Assembly (NCBI GenBank): GCA_963921935.1 | Contig: OY998179.1 | Location: 26,719,114-26,783,113 of the forward strand | From: Galeruca laticollis | Lineage: Eukaryota > Arthropoda > Insecta > Coleoptera > Chrysomelidae | Direction of reading: 5' to 3' | Length of the DNA: 64,000 nt | In this document: piece by piece, positions 1 to 10,980 of the stretch | How the letters are laid out: each line of letters starts with the position of its first letter | Numbering within the stretch: position 1 is the first letter of the stretch | Position numbers and translations under genes: made by a program | The notes under the pieces: model-generated | The model's input: the letters and a program-made list of their open reading frames with translations, nothing else | Database searches by the model: none | Told to the model about the DNA's origin: nothing

Positions 1-2033
1 CAAATACAACGATTTGTTTTAAAACAGAAAGTAACATAAGTACAAAATTGTTAAATGTAGAAACAAAAATATCACCATTAAAGAAGTCTGATAAGAAACA
101 AGAACTGGATTTCCTTGAAGAATTGGAAATTAGAAAACCCTTAAGAAACCCACAATATGAAGTCGTCAATGAACAGATACATCTAGGGAGTTCTCCACTT
201 TTAAACTGTCTTCTTAAGTGATAATTGTATAGATCAGCAGACATAGTTTTTCTGCATGATACAACAAAATAGAAGATATGATCTCTAGCCGTTTGAAATA
301 TCGTTCGCCGCGCGCATGACGTCACGCAGAGAGTACAATTTAAAACCGTGATCGCGGGCTAATGTATGTGATGTAATAGAACTTGCGTATGATGCGTTGC
401 TAATGCATTTTGAAGGAAAATGAGGATGGTTCAGGTTGAATGAGATATTATTAGTATCATAAAGGCAAAGAGAATTCATGTAAAACTGTTATATGGAATC
501 GGAGAACCTACCAGAGCCAAACAATAATTCTAAGATCTGATTGAAATCTGTTTGCTCACTTCGTACAGTAAATAATTACTGTACTGATACAAAAAAAAAC
601 ATATTATTATAGTTTTTGGATTTTTTGACATGATTTTATAAACATTTAAATTTGTAAATAAATATGAGGAATAAAACAATTAGCAAATTTTAATACTGAA
701 TCGGTTGTTTATTCCAAAATAAGTATACTACAGAACAAAAATGAAGTACAACTCAGGTACTGTGGAGCATTCTTCAAAATAATAATAATAATGAAATTGT
801 TATTGGTGATAACAAAATATCAAATTGAGATTCAAAAATATTATTTGTCAACTTGTATTTAAGAAAAGATTTATTTATTTATTTATTACGGGAAAACCCC
901 TCTAACTGTTACAATACAACAATAAATAATACAATATGGACAGGTATAAAGACTGATACAGCATAACCAATCAATTTGAAATGCATAACACTTTCCATGT
1001 AGCTACAGGTAATAAACAATACTTATATAAATAAATAAAATTAAGAACACAACATAACTCAACAAATCACAACCCTAAGCAATATTTGAGCTCGCCCAAA
1101 GACGTATTGAAATTATCAAAATTAAAGCTATTCTAAAAGCACAGCTATCTATTTATAGGACCCATAGCACCATATGTTGTTATACACATGAAAGGTAACT
1201 TGATGGCGAAGACCCTGACAAGGAATGCTAATCCCCATATGACTCTAAAAGATCCGCACAATCAACCTGCCCATTTGGGAGTTTAAATATAAATATATCC
1301 CCCAACATATCTCTACGATTACCAAGAGGAGCAAGTGACATTTGTTTTTCAATTTCTGCATAATTATATGGTCTAATATTCTATGGTATTAATTTTATCT
1401 TCGCGTTTAGACAAACGGATCCACTCCCGTATCATTTTTTTGTCTTTTGGAAAGGTAAAAAAGCTAACATCGTGTGCACAGCCTTTCACTTGATTGTCTG
1501 AATGACAACCATACACTACACATCTCATTCTGACTAATTTTTGCTAATTTTCAACAATAAAAATGTAAAATTAACCGACATAAACATATCCAATAATGTA
1601 ACTGCAAACTAATTCAAGGCGTTCACTCTCGGCGTGACGTCAGAGCCAGCATGCGCGAAATCATATCTTCTATTTTATTGTATCATGTTTTTCCTGGTTT
1701 TCTATATCATTGCACAGTTATACTGATCTTAATTGGGAAAAATGATATCCAGAATATCCCCATAGGGCTAATGATGTCTAAGCTTTAATATTTGTAATAT
1801 CATATCTTCTTTTTCTATTAACATATATTAAGTCAATCACAAGATAGGTCACTTCTTGGACTAGCGAAAAATAATTAAACATCAGGTAGGCGTCAAATGA
1901 AATGTAATTTCTGTCATTCTGACGATGATATTTAGGTAATATCGAAACAATGGTCAATTTCTTAGAAATTTTTAACATTTTTCAATATACTGTGGAGTTA
2001 ACTAGAAACACTAAGTTTCATTTAAAACGCTAA
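1..2033 (+). mobile_element. Penelope-like element, 3' part, split by an insertion
   Basis: Bases 1-254 and 1688-2033 match, in order, the reverse complement of the Penelope-like copy at 28355-29316. The first part encodes the end of the GIY-YIG-type ORF (motif KKQELDFLEELEIRK) and stops near 221. An internal deletion has removed the GIY-YIG core that the other copy keeps. The second part is the non-coding terminal repeat (pLTR), ending near GTTTCATTTAAAAC at about 2033. PLEs move by reverse transcription and carry a C-terminal GIY-YIG endonuclease. The left edge of the element lies outside the window. Confidence 0.8.
255..1687. mobile_element. Non-autonomous DNA transposon (possibly MULE-like) inside the PLE
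   Basis: The ends are inverted repeats: CATGATACAACAAAATAGAA at 255 pairs with the complement of the sequence ending at 1687. Similarity continues inward for about 60 bp and includes a TGACGTCA-like site in each arm. The flanks are TTTTTCTG (247-254) and TTTTTCCTG (1688-1696). These agree with an 8-9 bp target duplication with one base lost, and the uninterrupted PLE copy near 28690-28710 supports the rejoined site. No transposase is visible. The interior near 870-930 has TTTATTTATTTATTACGG, which resembles a LINE 3' end. Assignment to Mutator-like elements rests only on the long target duplication. Confidence 0.65.
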
Positions 2034-2079
2034 TGCAAATAATTATTATCGTCGAAAATAGTCCAACTGTTGTATGTGT

Positions 2080-3350
2080 TTTCAGAGTTTCTACTTATAT
2101 AATTGTTTTTTTTTATTTTTTGCAATTTTATTAATTTCATACAATCTTTCAAAATCAGTTTTGTTTAAATTTGGCGAATTAAATTTTTGTACTTCTAAGA
2201 ATTTTGCATCTAATTTTGGTAACATAATTGATTTACCTTTTCGAATCTGCATATTAAATGTTTCTTCTCCTGTCTGAATTCAGCAATTTTCTGGAATTCT
2301 ACTAATGGAGGGATAATTTACTTCTAAATATTGGTCTGAAGTGCATTTGGACAACACTGTTATTACTGGAGATTGGAAATTATTAAAACTTCATTAATAG
2401 TTACTTGTTCTATAATGGTTTCTTGAAGGTTTGCATCATTGGCGTAATAAATAATACTGGGGAGAATGGCCGTCTAATAATTCCATAGTGCAATTATCTC
2501 TTGATTTGAATTCATGCAGGCAATAATACTCATTTTCTAATATTGGACACTCATCTTTTATTAATGTAGCTTCATCCGCGGCATTGACCAAGTAGGGTTG
2601 TAAAGGAATACATATTTTATGATTTTGGATAATAGGGTATAAATGGTAAAATGCAGCGTCCTTAGATTGGAGTATAGGAACATGAACCACAAAAATTATT
2701 TGGGAATTGGAACAAGTTACTTGTGAACCCTAAGGTAAATAATATGTTATTAAATTTCGGAATTCGTCTTCTTTATAAATTGTTCGTAAATATTCTATAA
2801 TTTCTTGATTTGAAATTACTGAACTGTGAATAGTATTTAATTTCGAAAAGGTAATTATATTTTCAACGTTATCAGTTGATGTAATTAAGCTTTGACAATT
2901 CAGATTAATCTGTGAAATTGTGCCATAAAATGTAATAAAGTTATTGTTTTATTCCCTATCGATATATGAGATGTTTCTAAATTATCTTGAAGTTTTTGTT
3001 GATTTTACCATAAAGTTAACAAATATTTATTATATTGATCAATTAATTTTTTATTTAAAGATATCTGCAAATTAACCTAATGAATTATTCCTTTTTGATT
3101 TTGTTGTTAGATATGTATTGCTCTATCATACTTCCCTTCATCATCTGAGTCAAGATTGCTAAAAAGCCATTCATTAACTTTACCTACGAGATTCACTAGC
3201 CCTCTTTTTGATCTAATGTGTGGGTAAATATTTTCTTATTTTCTATCTAATATTTGAATTAACATTTTGGTTCTTCCCATCATCTGTTCAGCAAAATTAT
3301 GATATGAGATTGGATTAGTAGCATTATTTCTATTAAACTATTGTTTCCAA
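2080..3350 (-). pseudogene. env: Decayed errantivirus envelope (env) fragment
   Basis: Reading the minus strand gives a broken F-type envelope protein of the kind carried by insect errantiviruses. A furin-type site RSKRGL lies at about 3196-3222 and is followed by a fusion-peptide-like stretch and the LDSDDEGKYDRAI block. Further on come the YHLYPI motif and a cysteine-rich ectodomain piece (2436-2690), then a degenerate C-terminal part down to about 2080. Several in-frame stops and frame changes make it non-functional. It belongs to a different env lineage from the copy at 49410-53785. No LTR, gag or pol of this element was recognised beside it. Confidence 0.75.
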
Positions 3351-4423
3351 TATTATGAACAAATTTCACCTAAATATTGAAATCTAATACCTGTACTGAA
3401 ATATTTCAATAGGCGATTAAAGGAGAAACCGTTTGAACTTGACCGAGAAATAAACAGCGTATTATATATCAAGCGAAGTACTGTAAACATTATTACAGCG
3501 TATAGTGAAAATCGTAAAAAAATTAACACTAACATTTTATAGGCTTCAAACCCCATGATAATTATTATACAAATAGTAGATATCAACTTCAAATATAGGC
3601 TAAGGAAATACAAAAAGTAGTTTTAACGTAGATATTATACACACTTGTAACTATAAATCTATCAGTTTTAAGGAATTTAATTGGAAAAAAATTTACCGAA
3701 AAAAATTATCAACTTAAGAAGGACAATGTAAAATAGAAATCTCGTAGTCTGATCGTGCAAGACATTAACACTTGAGGAGAGATTATATCAAGAGAAATTG
3801 TCATCAACAAAGTTGGGTTGTAGAAATGCACATCGAACATAAAATATTTTGTTTTTTATGACATAAATGGACTGGGCTACTGACTTAACGGTTCCAGGTA
3901 GGTCAATTTGAAAGTTCAAAGTGAAATCAAAACAACACGTGGGCTGTGAGGAGCAACTGAAATTATTTCAATGCTGTAATTCTTTCATAATACATTTTCA
4001 CTGTCAACATCGTAAGCCAAAAAATTACGATAAAAAATTAAAGTGAATAGGAACTTTATAATATATAATAGACTTTTTATAATTTGCGTATAAAATAGAC
4101 TTCATTATAACATTGTTTACAGTGTCACAATAAAGTCTCCTTGGACACTTTTTTGATAACTTTTAGTGTCGTACAGTTGGTTATTGTATGTAGTATATAT
4201 TTTATTTGACATTTGACTTTAACCTTGAAACTAATTACAAAATGGTCTAGCGTTGTTCTAGTTAGCATATTATTATATTAGGTAAATGGTCTAAAGGTAA
4301 ATTTGAATAAATTATATATTAAAATATTAACAAATAAAGTAAGATTCATTCGTTAATTCGTTTATTCATCAATGACATTGATTTTTGAAATAAATTACCA
4401 GATATCTATGTGACGATGTATTA
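3351..4423. other. Unassigned AT-rich spacer
   Basis: No domain, terminal repeat or RNA gene was recognised. A short hydrophobic minus-strand ORF at 3353-3613 overlaps the edge of the env fragment and has no features beyond AT-rich composition. Confidence 0.5.
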
Positions 4424-4425
4424 TA

Positions 4426-6699
4426 CAGGTTGTTTCTATATTCGACGCTCTACCACAGAGAGATCTCAATAAATCATTTATTTTGATGTAGAAATACGAA
4501 CCCTTACAGGGCCTAGTTGCTGAGATATAGGGTTCTCAAAATATTGAATAAAAATAAAAATTTGCAATAAATCAAAAACGCCTTCAAACTTTTCTTTCAA
4601 ATTTGGTGACCAATATGCTGCTTAATAGAGTAATGTTTTGACATAAACAAACTTTGGAAACATTTAACCAGTGGCGCGCTGTCAGGGTTAGTTGTCACTT
4701 TTATCCCTCTATTTTTTACGCCACTGGAGCAAATTCTTGTTTTAATTTTGTTTTAAATTGCCTGATTAATTTTAGTTGAAAAACTAATAACCTTTTATGG
4801 AGGTAAAATAAACGGTGTTGTAGAAATTTGCCTCGAAAGAAAAGTCAGCAGGTAATTAAATACTACTCAATATAGTAGGCACGTGTCATATTTTTAATAG
4901 TTCGTGACACTTTGTGCATTTGACACGATCTTGGTAGATTGAATCATAGAATTTTTAATTAATTTTTACATTAATTTTGCTGTTATAAAATGTATTGTTC
5001 ATTTAAAGAGTTGACCGATATGATAATGATTTACGTGGAAGCTCGAAAAAATGGTAGAATGGCAGCTCGTTTATACCAACAAATATTTCGCAATCGTCGA
5101 ATTCCACATCATTCTTAATTTGCAAGTATTGAAGGAGGGCTGAACGAAACCGAAAACATGTTAATTAAAAGAAATAATGCTGGAAAGCAACGTACAACAA
5201 GGACTGTGCATCTGGGAGACGAAATATTAGATATTTTTGAAAGGCCATCCTTTATGTGCTCGAACTGTAGGTCGCGCTTTAGGTGTGGACCTTTCTACTG
5301 CATGGAAAATTTTAAAAGAACAAGTAATACATCCATACAAATTGGCCAGTGTTCAAGCATTATAACCTAGAAATTTTCAGGTACGTATGGAATTTTCAAA
5401 CTGGTATTTACAAAAGTGTCGTGAAAATCGAAGTTTTCCAAAATATGTGTAGTATACCGACAAGGCTAGATTTACTAAGGAAGGAATTTTTATCTCTAGA
5501 AATAGACACGTTTGGGATGAAGAAAATCCGCACTTTGTTCGTGAAAGGGGATTTCATCAAAAATATTCGGTTATTGTGTGGGTGGATATGGTTGGAGATT
5601 GCTTAATCGGGCCTTACATTTTAAAAATAAATTAAATGGAGCAATTCATACGCACTTTCTGTGAGAAATGTTGGAGGAATTGTTGGAGAATGTGCCGTTA
5701 AATATTAGACAACACATGTTGTTTCAACACGATGGGGCATATGTTCCTTTTATTGCAGCGGCAAGAAATTAATTAAACAGACGTTTTAGAGAAAAATGGA
5801 TTGGTCGGGGTGGACTCAATTGTTGGCCTCCAAGATCACCTAACTTGAATCTTATCGATTTTCTTATATGGGGCTATATGAAGTCCTTAGTGTACGAAAC
5901 AATCATCGAATCTGAACAAGATCTAATAGCTAGAATTTAAGCTGCGGCAGAAATCATTCAATTCCATCTAGATTTATTCTCAAAGACACGTTTTATAATG
6001 ACAAAGCGGTGTAAGAAGTGTATTGAAGTAAACGGTCAACAGTTTGAACAACTACTGTAACTTTGTCAATTTTGTCATTGTTGTAATACAGCGTTGTTTA
6101 AATTTAATTTGTGCTATTACTATTTTTATTTTCATTGCCAATTTTGTTATTATTGTAGAACAACATTTTTGTTTGAAATTGGGCTTATGAGTAACTTGTG
6201 TTTGTTTTGAACTAATTATGCTTAATCATTATTCGAAATTGAATGAATTGATTTGTAAATTACTTACGTGTTTGCAGACTTTTGTTTAGAGGCAAATTTC
6301 TACAACACCGTTCATTTTACCTCCATAGAAGGTTATTAGTTTTTTTACTAAAAATAATAAGGCAATTTAAAACAAAATAAAAAAAACTCTCCTGTGGCGT
6401 AAAAAATAGGGGGATAAAAGTGACAACTAAACCTGACAGCGCGCCACTGGTTGAATTTTTTCAAATTTTGTTTATTTCAAAATATTACTTTATCAAGGAG
6501 CATATTGGTCACCAAATTTTAAAAAAAATTTAAAGGGGTTCTTGATTTCTGGCAAATTTTTGATTTTGATTTAAAATTTTGAACGCCCTATATCTCAGCA
6601 ACTAGGCCCCGTAAGGGTTCGTATTCCTATATCGAAATGAATCATTTATTGAGACCTCTCTGTGGTAGAGCGTTGTCGGTCGAATATAGAAACACCCTG
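4426..6699 (+). mobile_element. Tc1/mariner-superfamily element with very long inverted repeats
   Basis: Ends CAGGTTGTTTCTATATTCGA (4426) and the complement of ...GAATATAGAAACACCCTG (6699) are flanked by TA on both sides (4424-4425, 6700-6701). The inverted similarity continues for roughly 410 bp on each side, to about 4840 and from about 6290. It includes the block around CCAGTGGCGCGCTGTCAGG and the ATATCTCAGCAACTAGG block. The interior holds a decayed transposase on the plus strand. Confidence 0.85.
4990..6060 (+). pseudogene. Mariner-type transposase (DUF4817 HTH + DDE), decayed
   Basis: The frame opens MYCSFKELTDMIMIYVEARK, a helix-turn-helix of the DUF4817 type that these arthropod transposases carry at the N-terminus. 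Downstream pieces in shifting frames keep the DDE_3 core. The TDEARF region is near 5480, LFQHDGA (second Asp) is near 5725, and WPPRSPNLNLIDFLIWGYMK (third acidic residue) is near 5828-5885. The end is EQLL followed by TAA. At least two in-frame stops and several frameshifts are present, so it cannot encode an active protein. The start was chosen because the HTH begins immediately there. Confidence 0.85.
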
Positions 6700-6701
6700 T
6701 A

Positions 6702-7802
6702 GAAATAATTCTGTTCATGATATAATATACATAAACCGGAAGAAGCTCTTTCTTAAACAAATAATCATCCTCTGTTTGTTTAAATGAAAGCTTAATAACA
6801 ATTTACACAATTATCATAATATGTCAAAAGTGCCTAATAAAATCATCTGTGATCTGACCAATCAGGAATCTACAGAATTGCCAACTTAAATTCAAACCAC
6901 TCCTCCTAGTTTAAAAACAGGGATTATATGTAATTCTATTTTATTATTAAATAAATTCAAATTATGGATAATATGGTATAAAACTTGTGTCACGATGACT
7001 TTCTGTAGTACTCGTACTACAAAACGAGTCATTGTGACACTTGTTTTACAAATAACTATTAGCGTCTCCCAATATTTAATTTTCTTTGATGCTAAAATCG
7101 CCAACAGTATTGCGTTATTATTCTTCCTATTTCCTTGAAAACCGCATCGGTTTGATGAAGTCTTATTGATAAACAACAATAATGACATTACAAATTTATT
7201 GGAATCATTCATGTTTCTTCTTTCCACACAAGCTTGTCTCACTACTCTAAGAAATATGATAGAAATCCACTTTAAGCAAATAGTTTTCAAAACCATACTA
7301 AACAATTCTGCACAATGTTTTTATGCACGATAAAAACTGGTACTTCCTGATTTGGTTAATTTTATACATTAAAACAGTCAATAATGAGAACAAATGTATC
7401 TTTCGGTCAATCTAAAAATTATCTGGTCACTGTGGTAAATTTTCTATTACATTGAAGTAGACTTGTTCTACCAACATTTCAGAAAAAGATAGGTACGAGT
7501 ATATACATAATATTCAATTTACAGAAAGCCAACAAACACATAAATTTAGCAGCATATATTAAATGATACATAGAGCATTTTCAGTTCCTGTAAATAAATA
7601 TATTTTTGATAAAAAAATTAATACAATTAAACCGATAGCAACATCCAACGGTTATTAAATATATATAATAAATAAATTACTTAATTAAAAAGGGGAGAAA
7701 GTGACATTACAACTAATATTTCCTAACAAACTAAAGTAATAAAAAATTACAAATGTGTGAAAAAAATGTTAAATGTAAAAATAGAAATATCCCCATAAAA
7801 GA
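6702..7802. other. Unassigned spacer with a hairpin
   Basis: No recognisable gene. Bases around 7745-7802 weakly resemble the PLE segment near GTTAAATGTA and may be a PLE remnant abutting the pogo end. A 137-codon minus-strand ORF (6892-7305) shows no family motif. Confidence 0.4.
6986..7043. repeat. Nested hairpin
   Basis: TGTGTCACGATGACT pairs with AGTCATTGTGACAC (one G-T mismatch), and inside this TGTAGTACTCGTACTACA forms a second perfect stem. Function unknown. The CTCGT core recalls the loops of the two long hairpins at 22342-22498 and 34930-35032. Confidence 0.75.
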
Positions 7803-7969
7803 GGGGAAGGTTGCTTATATTGGACCGATTTTAAGATTTCTTATTATAGTTTCTGATGATAACATAAAATTATTCTTTTAACTATTTCGTAGGACCCTTT
7901 GGGATGTTGGCTAGTTGCAGGAATTTTTTCAAAATTTTGTTTTGAAATCTTTTACTTTTTATAACCGTT

Positions 7970-9051
7970 TTAAAAAACCTCTGCATGTGGTTCAATAAGG
8001 GAAATTGGTTTCCTTAATTGGACCTGCGGGTTCCAAAATTGGACCACGTGATTTATTGCAATAAAAAATTTGTTTGTCGTATGGCCAGGGAGTTGTAAGA
8101 TGATAACACCATTTTCGCGAGCAAGTTCAATCGCTTCGAGGTTTTTTGAGTGTGTGCTGTGACCGTCCAAAACAAGCAAAACCTTGCTGTTAACTGATGA
8201 TTTTACACACTTTATTAAGTTTTCAAGCCAGGTCACGAATATGTTTGTGTTAATGTACCCAGTATCCGAGATTTCCACCTGACAATCGGGTGGAGCACTA
8301 GTCCTTAATTCAGGATTTGCTCGTTTTCTTTTGAAAATAATCATTGGGGCGACAAACTGTCCACAAGCACTTGCACATACAACAAACGTAGTATTAACTC
8401 CTCTCTTACCAGTTGCAACTGTCCCGACCTGGCGATTTCCTTTTGCTGCTAAAATCTTCTGGCACTTTTTTGCAACCGTCGAAAATCCGGACTCATCCAC
8501 GTTGAAAATTTGGGCAGCTGTCAATTGATTTTCATCTACCGTTCTTTTCAATATATCGAAAAAATTGTAGAAATTTTCGCGATTAAATCCCTTGCATCGT
8601 GCTATGGATGCGGACTCCGGTTGTCTGAGCGTGAGGGTAGGATGTTGTCGCATGAATCCGTAGAACCACTTTTTTCCAGCTAAACATTCTTCTTTGTTGA
8701 AAGTATGTTCTATTTGGTTCTTTTCGGCTAGTTCAAAGCGGCTTTGCGCACGTCCTTTATTGTTACTCCGAAGAACACTTTTTACAAATAAAGAATATGA
8801 TTAGCTAGGGCTTCCTCAAGTTCTTTGGAAAACACGGTTTTTCGTCCAAAGCTTTTAACATCTTTATTGGCAAATTTATTTTTGCATTCAAGATGCCTTA
8901 TAAATGTCGCTTTTGGAATGTTGAATACTCGGCATGCTTCATTGAATCCATATTCTTTCGCTTTATAAGCATTTATAGCTTTTTTCATATCTTGTAGACA
9001 CCACTGTACATATCCATATGGTTTTATATCCTTTTTCTCATCGGAAGACAT
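7970..9051 (-). pseudogene. pogo-family transposase, frameshifted and inactivated
   Basis: The N-terminal piece (8782-9051) reads MSSDEKKDIKPYGYVQWCLQ and contains an HTH_psq-type DNA-binding region (residues about 15-55). The second piece (7970-8653), in another frame, is a DDE_1 catalytic domain with IFNVDESGFSTV (first Asp) and LLVLDGHSTHS (second Asp), followed by LPGHTTNK. The position where the third acidic residue is expected reads AINHV, so the catalytic Asp seems replaced by Asn. The two pieces are separated by a frame change around 8660-8780, and the C-terminus is missing. Inactive, but clearly pogo/Tigger-like. Confidence 0.85.
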
Positions 9052-10978
9052 CCTAGAAGCAAAAATTTTTGTTTGTTTCCTAAATTGGTCCAGACATAGG
9101 GATTTTCGCCTTTTTAACAGATCTATTCTTTTTAATTGTGATGAAATATTTCTTGTTTATTTTTTTGTGTATTTAAATATAAAACAAGTGTTTTGTAAAT
9201 TTCTATAATTGGGATCCTTAATTGGACCGGTCTAATTTCGGAAACCAAATGGTGGTCCACTTTAGGCAACCACCACGTGTTTTTACAAAACTACACCGTA
9301 GAGAAAAAGAGAAAAACAATATAACTAGGTAATAGGGGGAATAAATAAAGAAAAACTTACTTGATAACCAGGTAATAACAGTTTTTCCTTAGGGATTGAC
9401 AGTGACTCTGTATTTGCTTAGGGACGCAGTGCAATTCTTACATCAAAATGGAGAAATTAAGATTTTTGGCTGCACACGCTAAGCGCTGGCCGCCAACACT
9501 AGGATCTAGGGAGCCCACGTTAAAACTTTACCTTTACCATGCGCGCAAGCGCTTATGAAACTGGACGAGAAATATGTTTGATATTTCTTCATCTATCTTT
9601 CTGTACGGTACAGAAGGATAGGAAAAGTTTAAAAATTATCATATCGATAGTTAATAGTTATTATTGAATCATTTTAATTGACATCAAGGGATGTCTTTAA
9701 AAAATAGAGTTTATGTTAATGTATTTATTGTATGATATATTTATTGTTTTTCAGAAGCATTAAATTTATAACTTTAGCATTGAAATTATTTGTTGTTATT
9801 ATTGATTTAATCCAATTAGCACTAGCTCATAAATTACCGCTGTTTTAAATAAAATTGAATACAATCAATTTAAAGCGTTTATTTTATTAATCATATAATT
9901 CGAACAATTTATTATGTATAAAAATATAAATAATTCGTGTATTGATAAATATTTTTTATGAGACATCTCGTATGTAATAACCCTTGTGAATTATATATAT
10001 CATTGTTATGCTCGTTGAAAAATGTACTCTTTTTGTAAATTGTTGTCATTTATCAGTTATTGCACCGAAAAGAGATCTGTTTCAGAGTTGAATTATTCCG
10101 TTTCAAAGGCTTCTTTGTTCTACAAAGTCATCTTTGAGGCTCTATTTGTTTGTTAATTACTTGGTGCCTTTTTTTGTAGATGGTGACATTTGTAGCTGAA
10201 CCGTTTGATTTCATCCATTATTTTTTATTTTCCTACTCTAACTTGATCAGAATAATTTTGTTGCTTTGACTTAGCAGTGTTTCTACTAAACTTGTGACTT
10301 CTTGATCTTTTTTGCGTGTGTCCATAACACGATGACTTTTTGCTATAAAGAATTATTTTTCTAATAGCATATTTTTTATTTTTAACTACCTTCTTCAAAT
10401 ATTTGAATCAACTAACTGTGATAGACCCATAGACAGTTAAAAATTCAACTAACATTTTAAAAAGCTAAAATTAAATGATGCCATATTTTATTCAAACTGA
10501 TGCCCCTTCCGGTTGCTTATTTTTTTTTATATTTTTTAAACATGTTACTTTTCATATATTATGTATCAAGATAAGTGTAATTATTGAAAAATATGTTTCA
10601 AGTCAAAGTCAAAATCTGTGATCTTGGTATATAAAAAAACTTCTCTGATGAATCTGTTACAAAAAATTAACAACAGCGTTCGATTATGTTTGATATCCCT
10701 GTATAATTTAGGCTATAATACTTTCAATCACCAAAACACCAATCAATCGAACCAATATACTCACATTATTTTCCTGTGAAATAAGTTAAGAAAATAGGTA
10801 TATAGAATAATTATAATTTCATACATTTGAAAATAAAGAAATAACTGATAAACTGTGAGGATTTCACGGCAAGTACTATACGACGGGAAATACTAAGTTT
10901 CTCATATCTGCTTCTGCGTCTGTGCGAATGGTAAAGGCGAAATTTACAGTGGGACCTGTAGATCCGAGTGCCGCCAAC
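9052..10978. other. Interior of the pogo element, no gene seen
   Basis: A terminal-like block (GGTCCAATTAAGGATCCC, complement strand) lies at 9195-9290. The rest shows no coding domain, LTR or tandem repeat. It may contain older insertions that I cannot delimit. Confidence 0.4.
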
Positions 10979-10980
10979 TA

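Noticed and set aside
6892..7305. 137-codon minus-strand ORF
   Set aside because: No motif, AT-driven composition, and it contains the hairpin; insufficient support for a gene.
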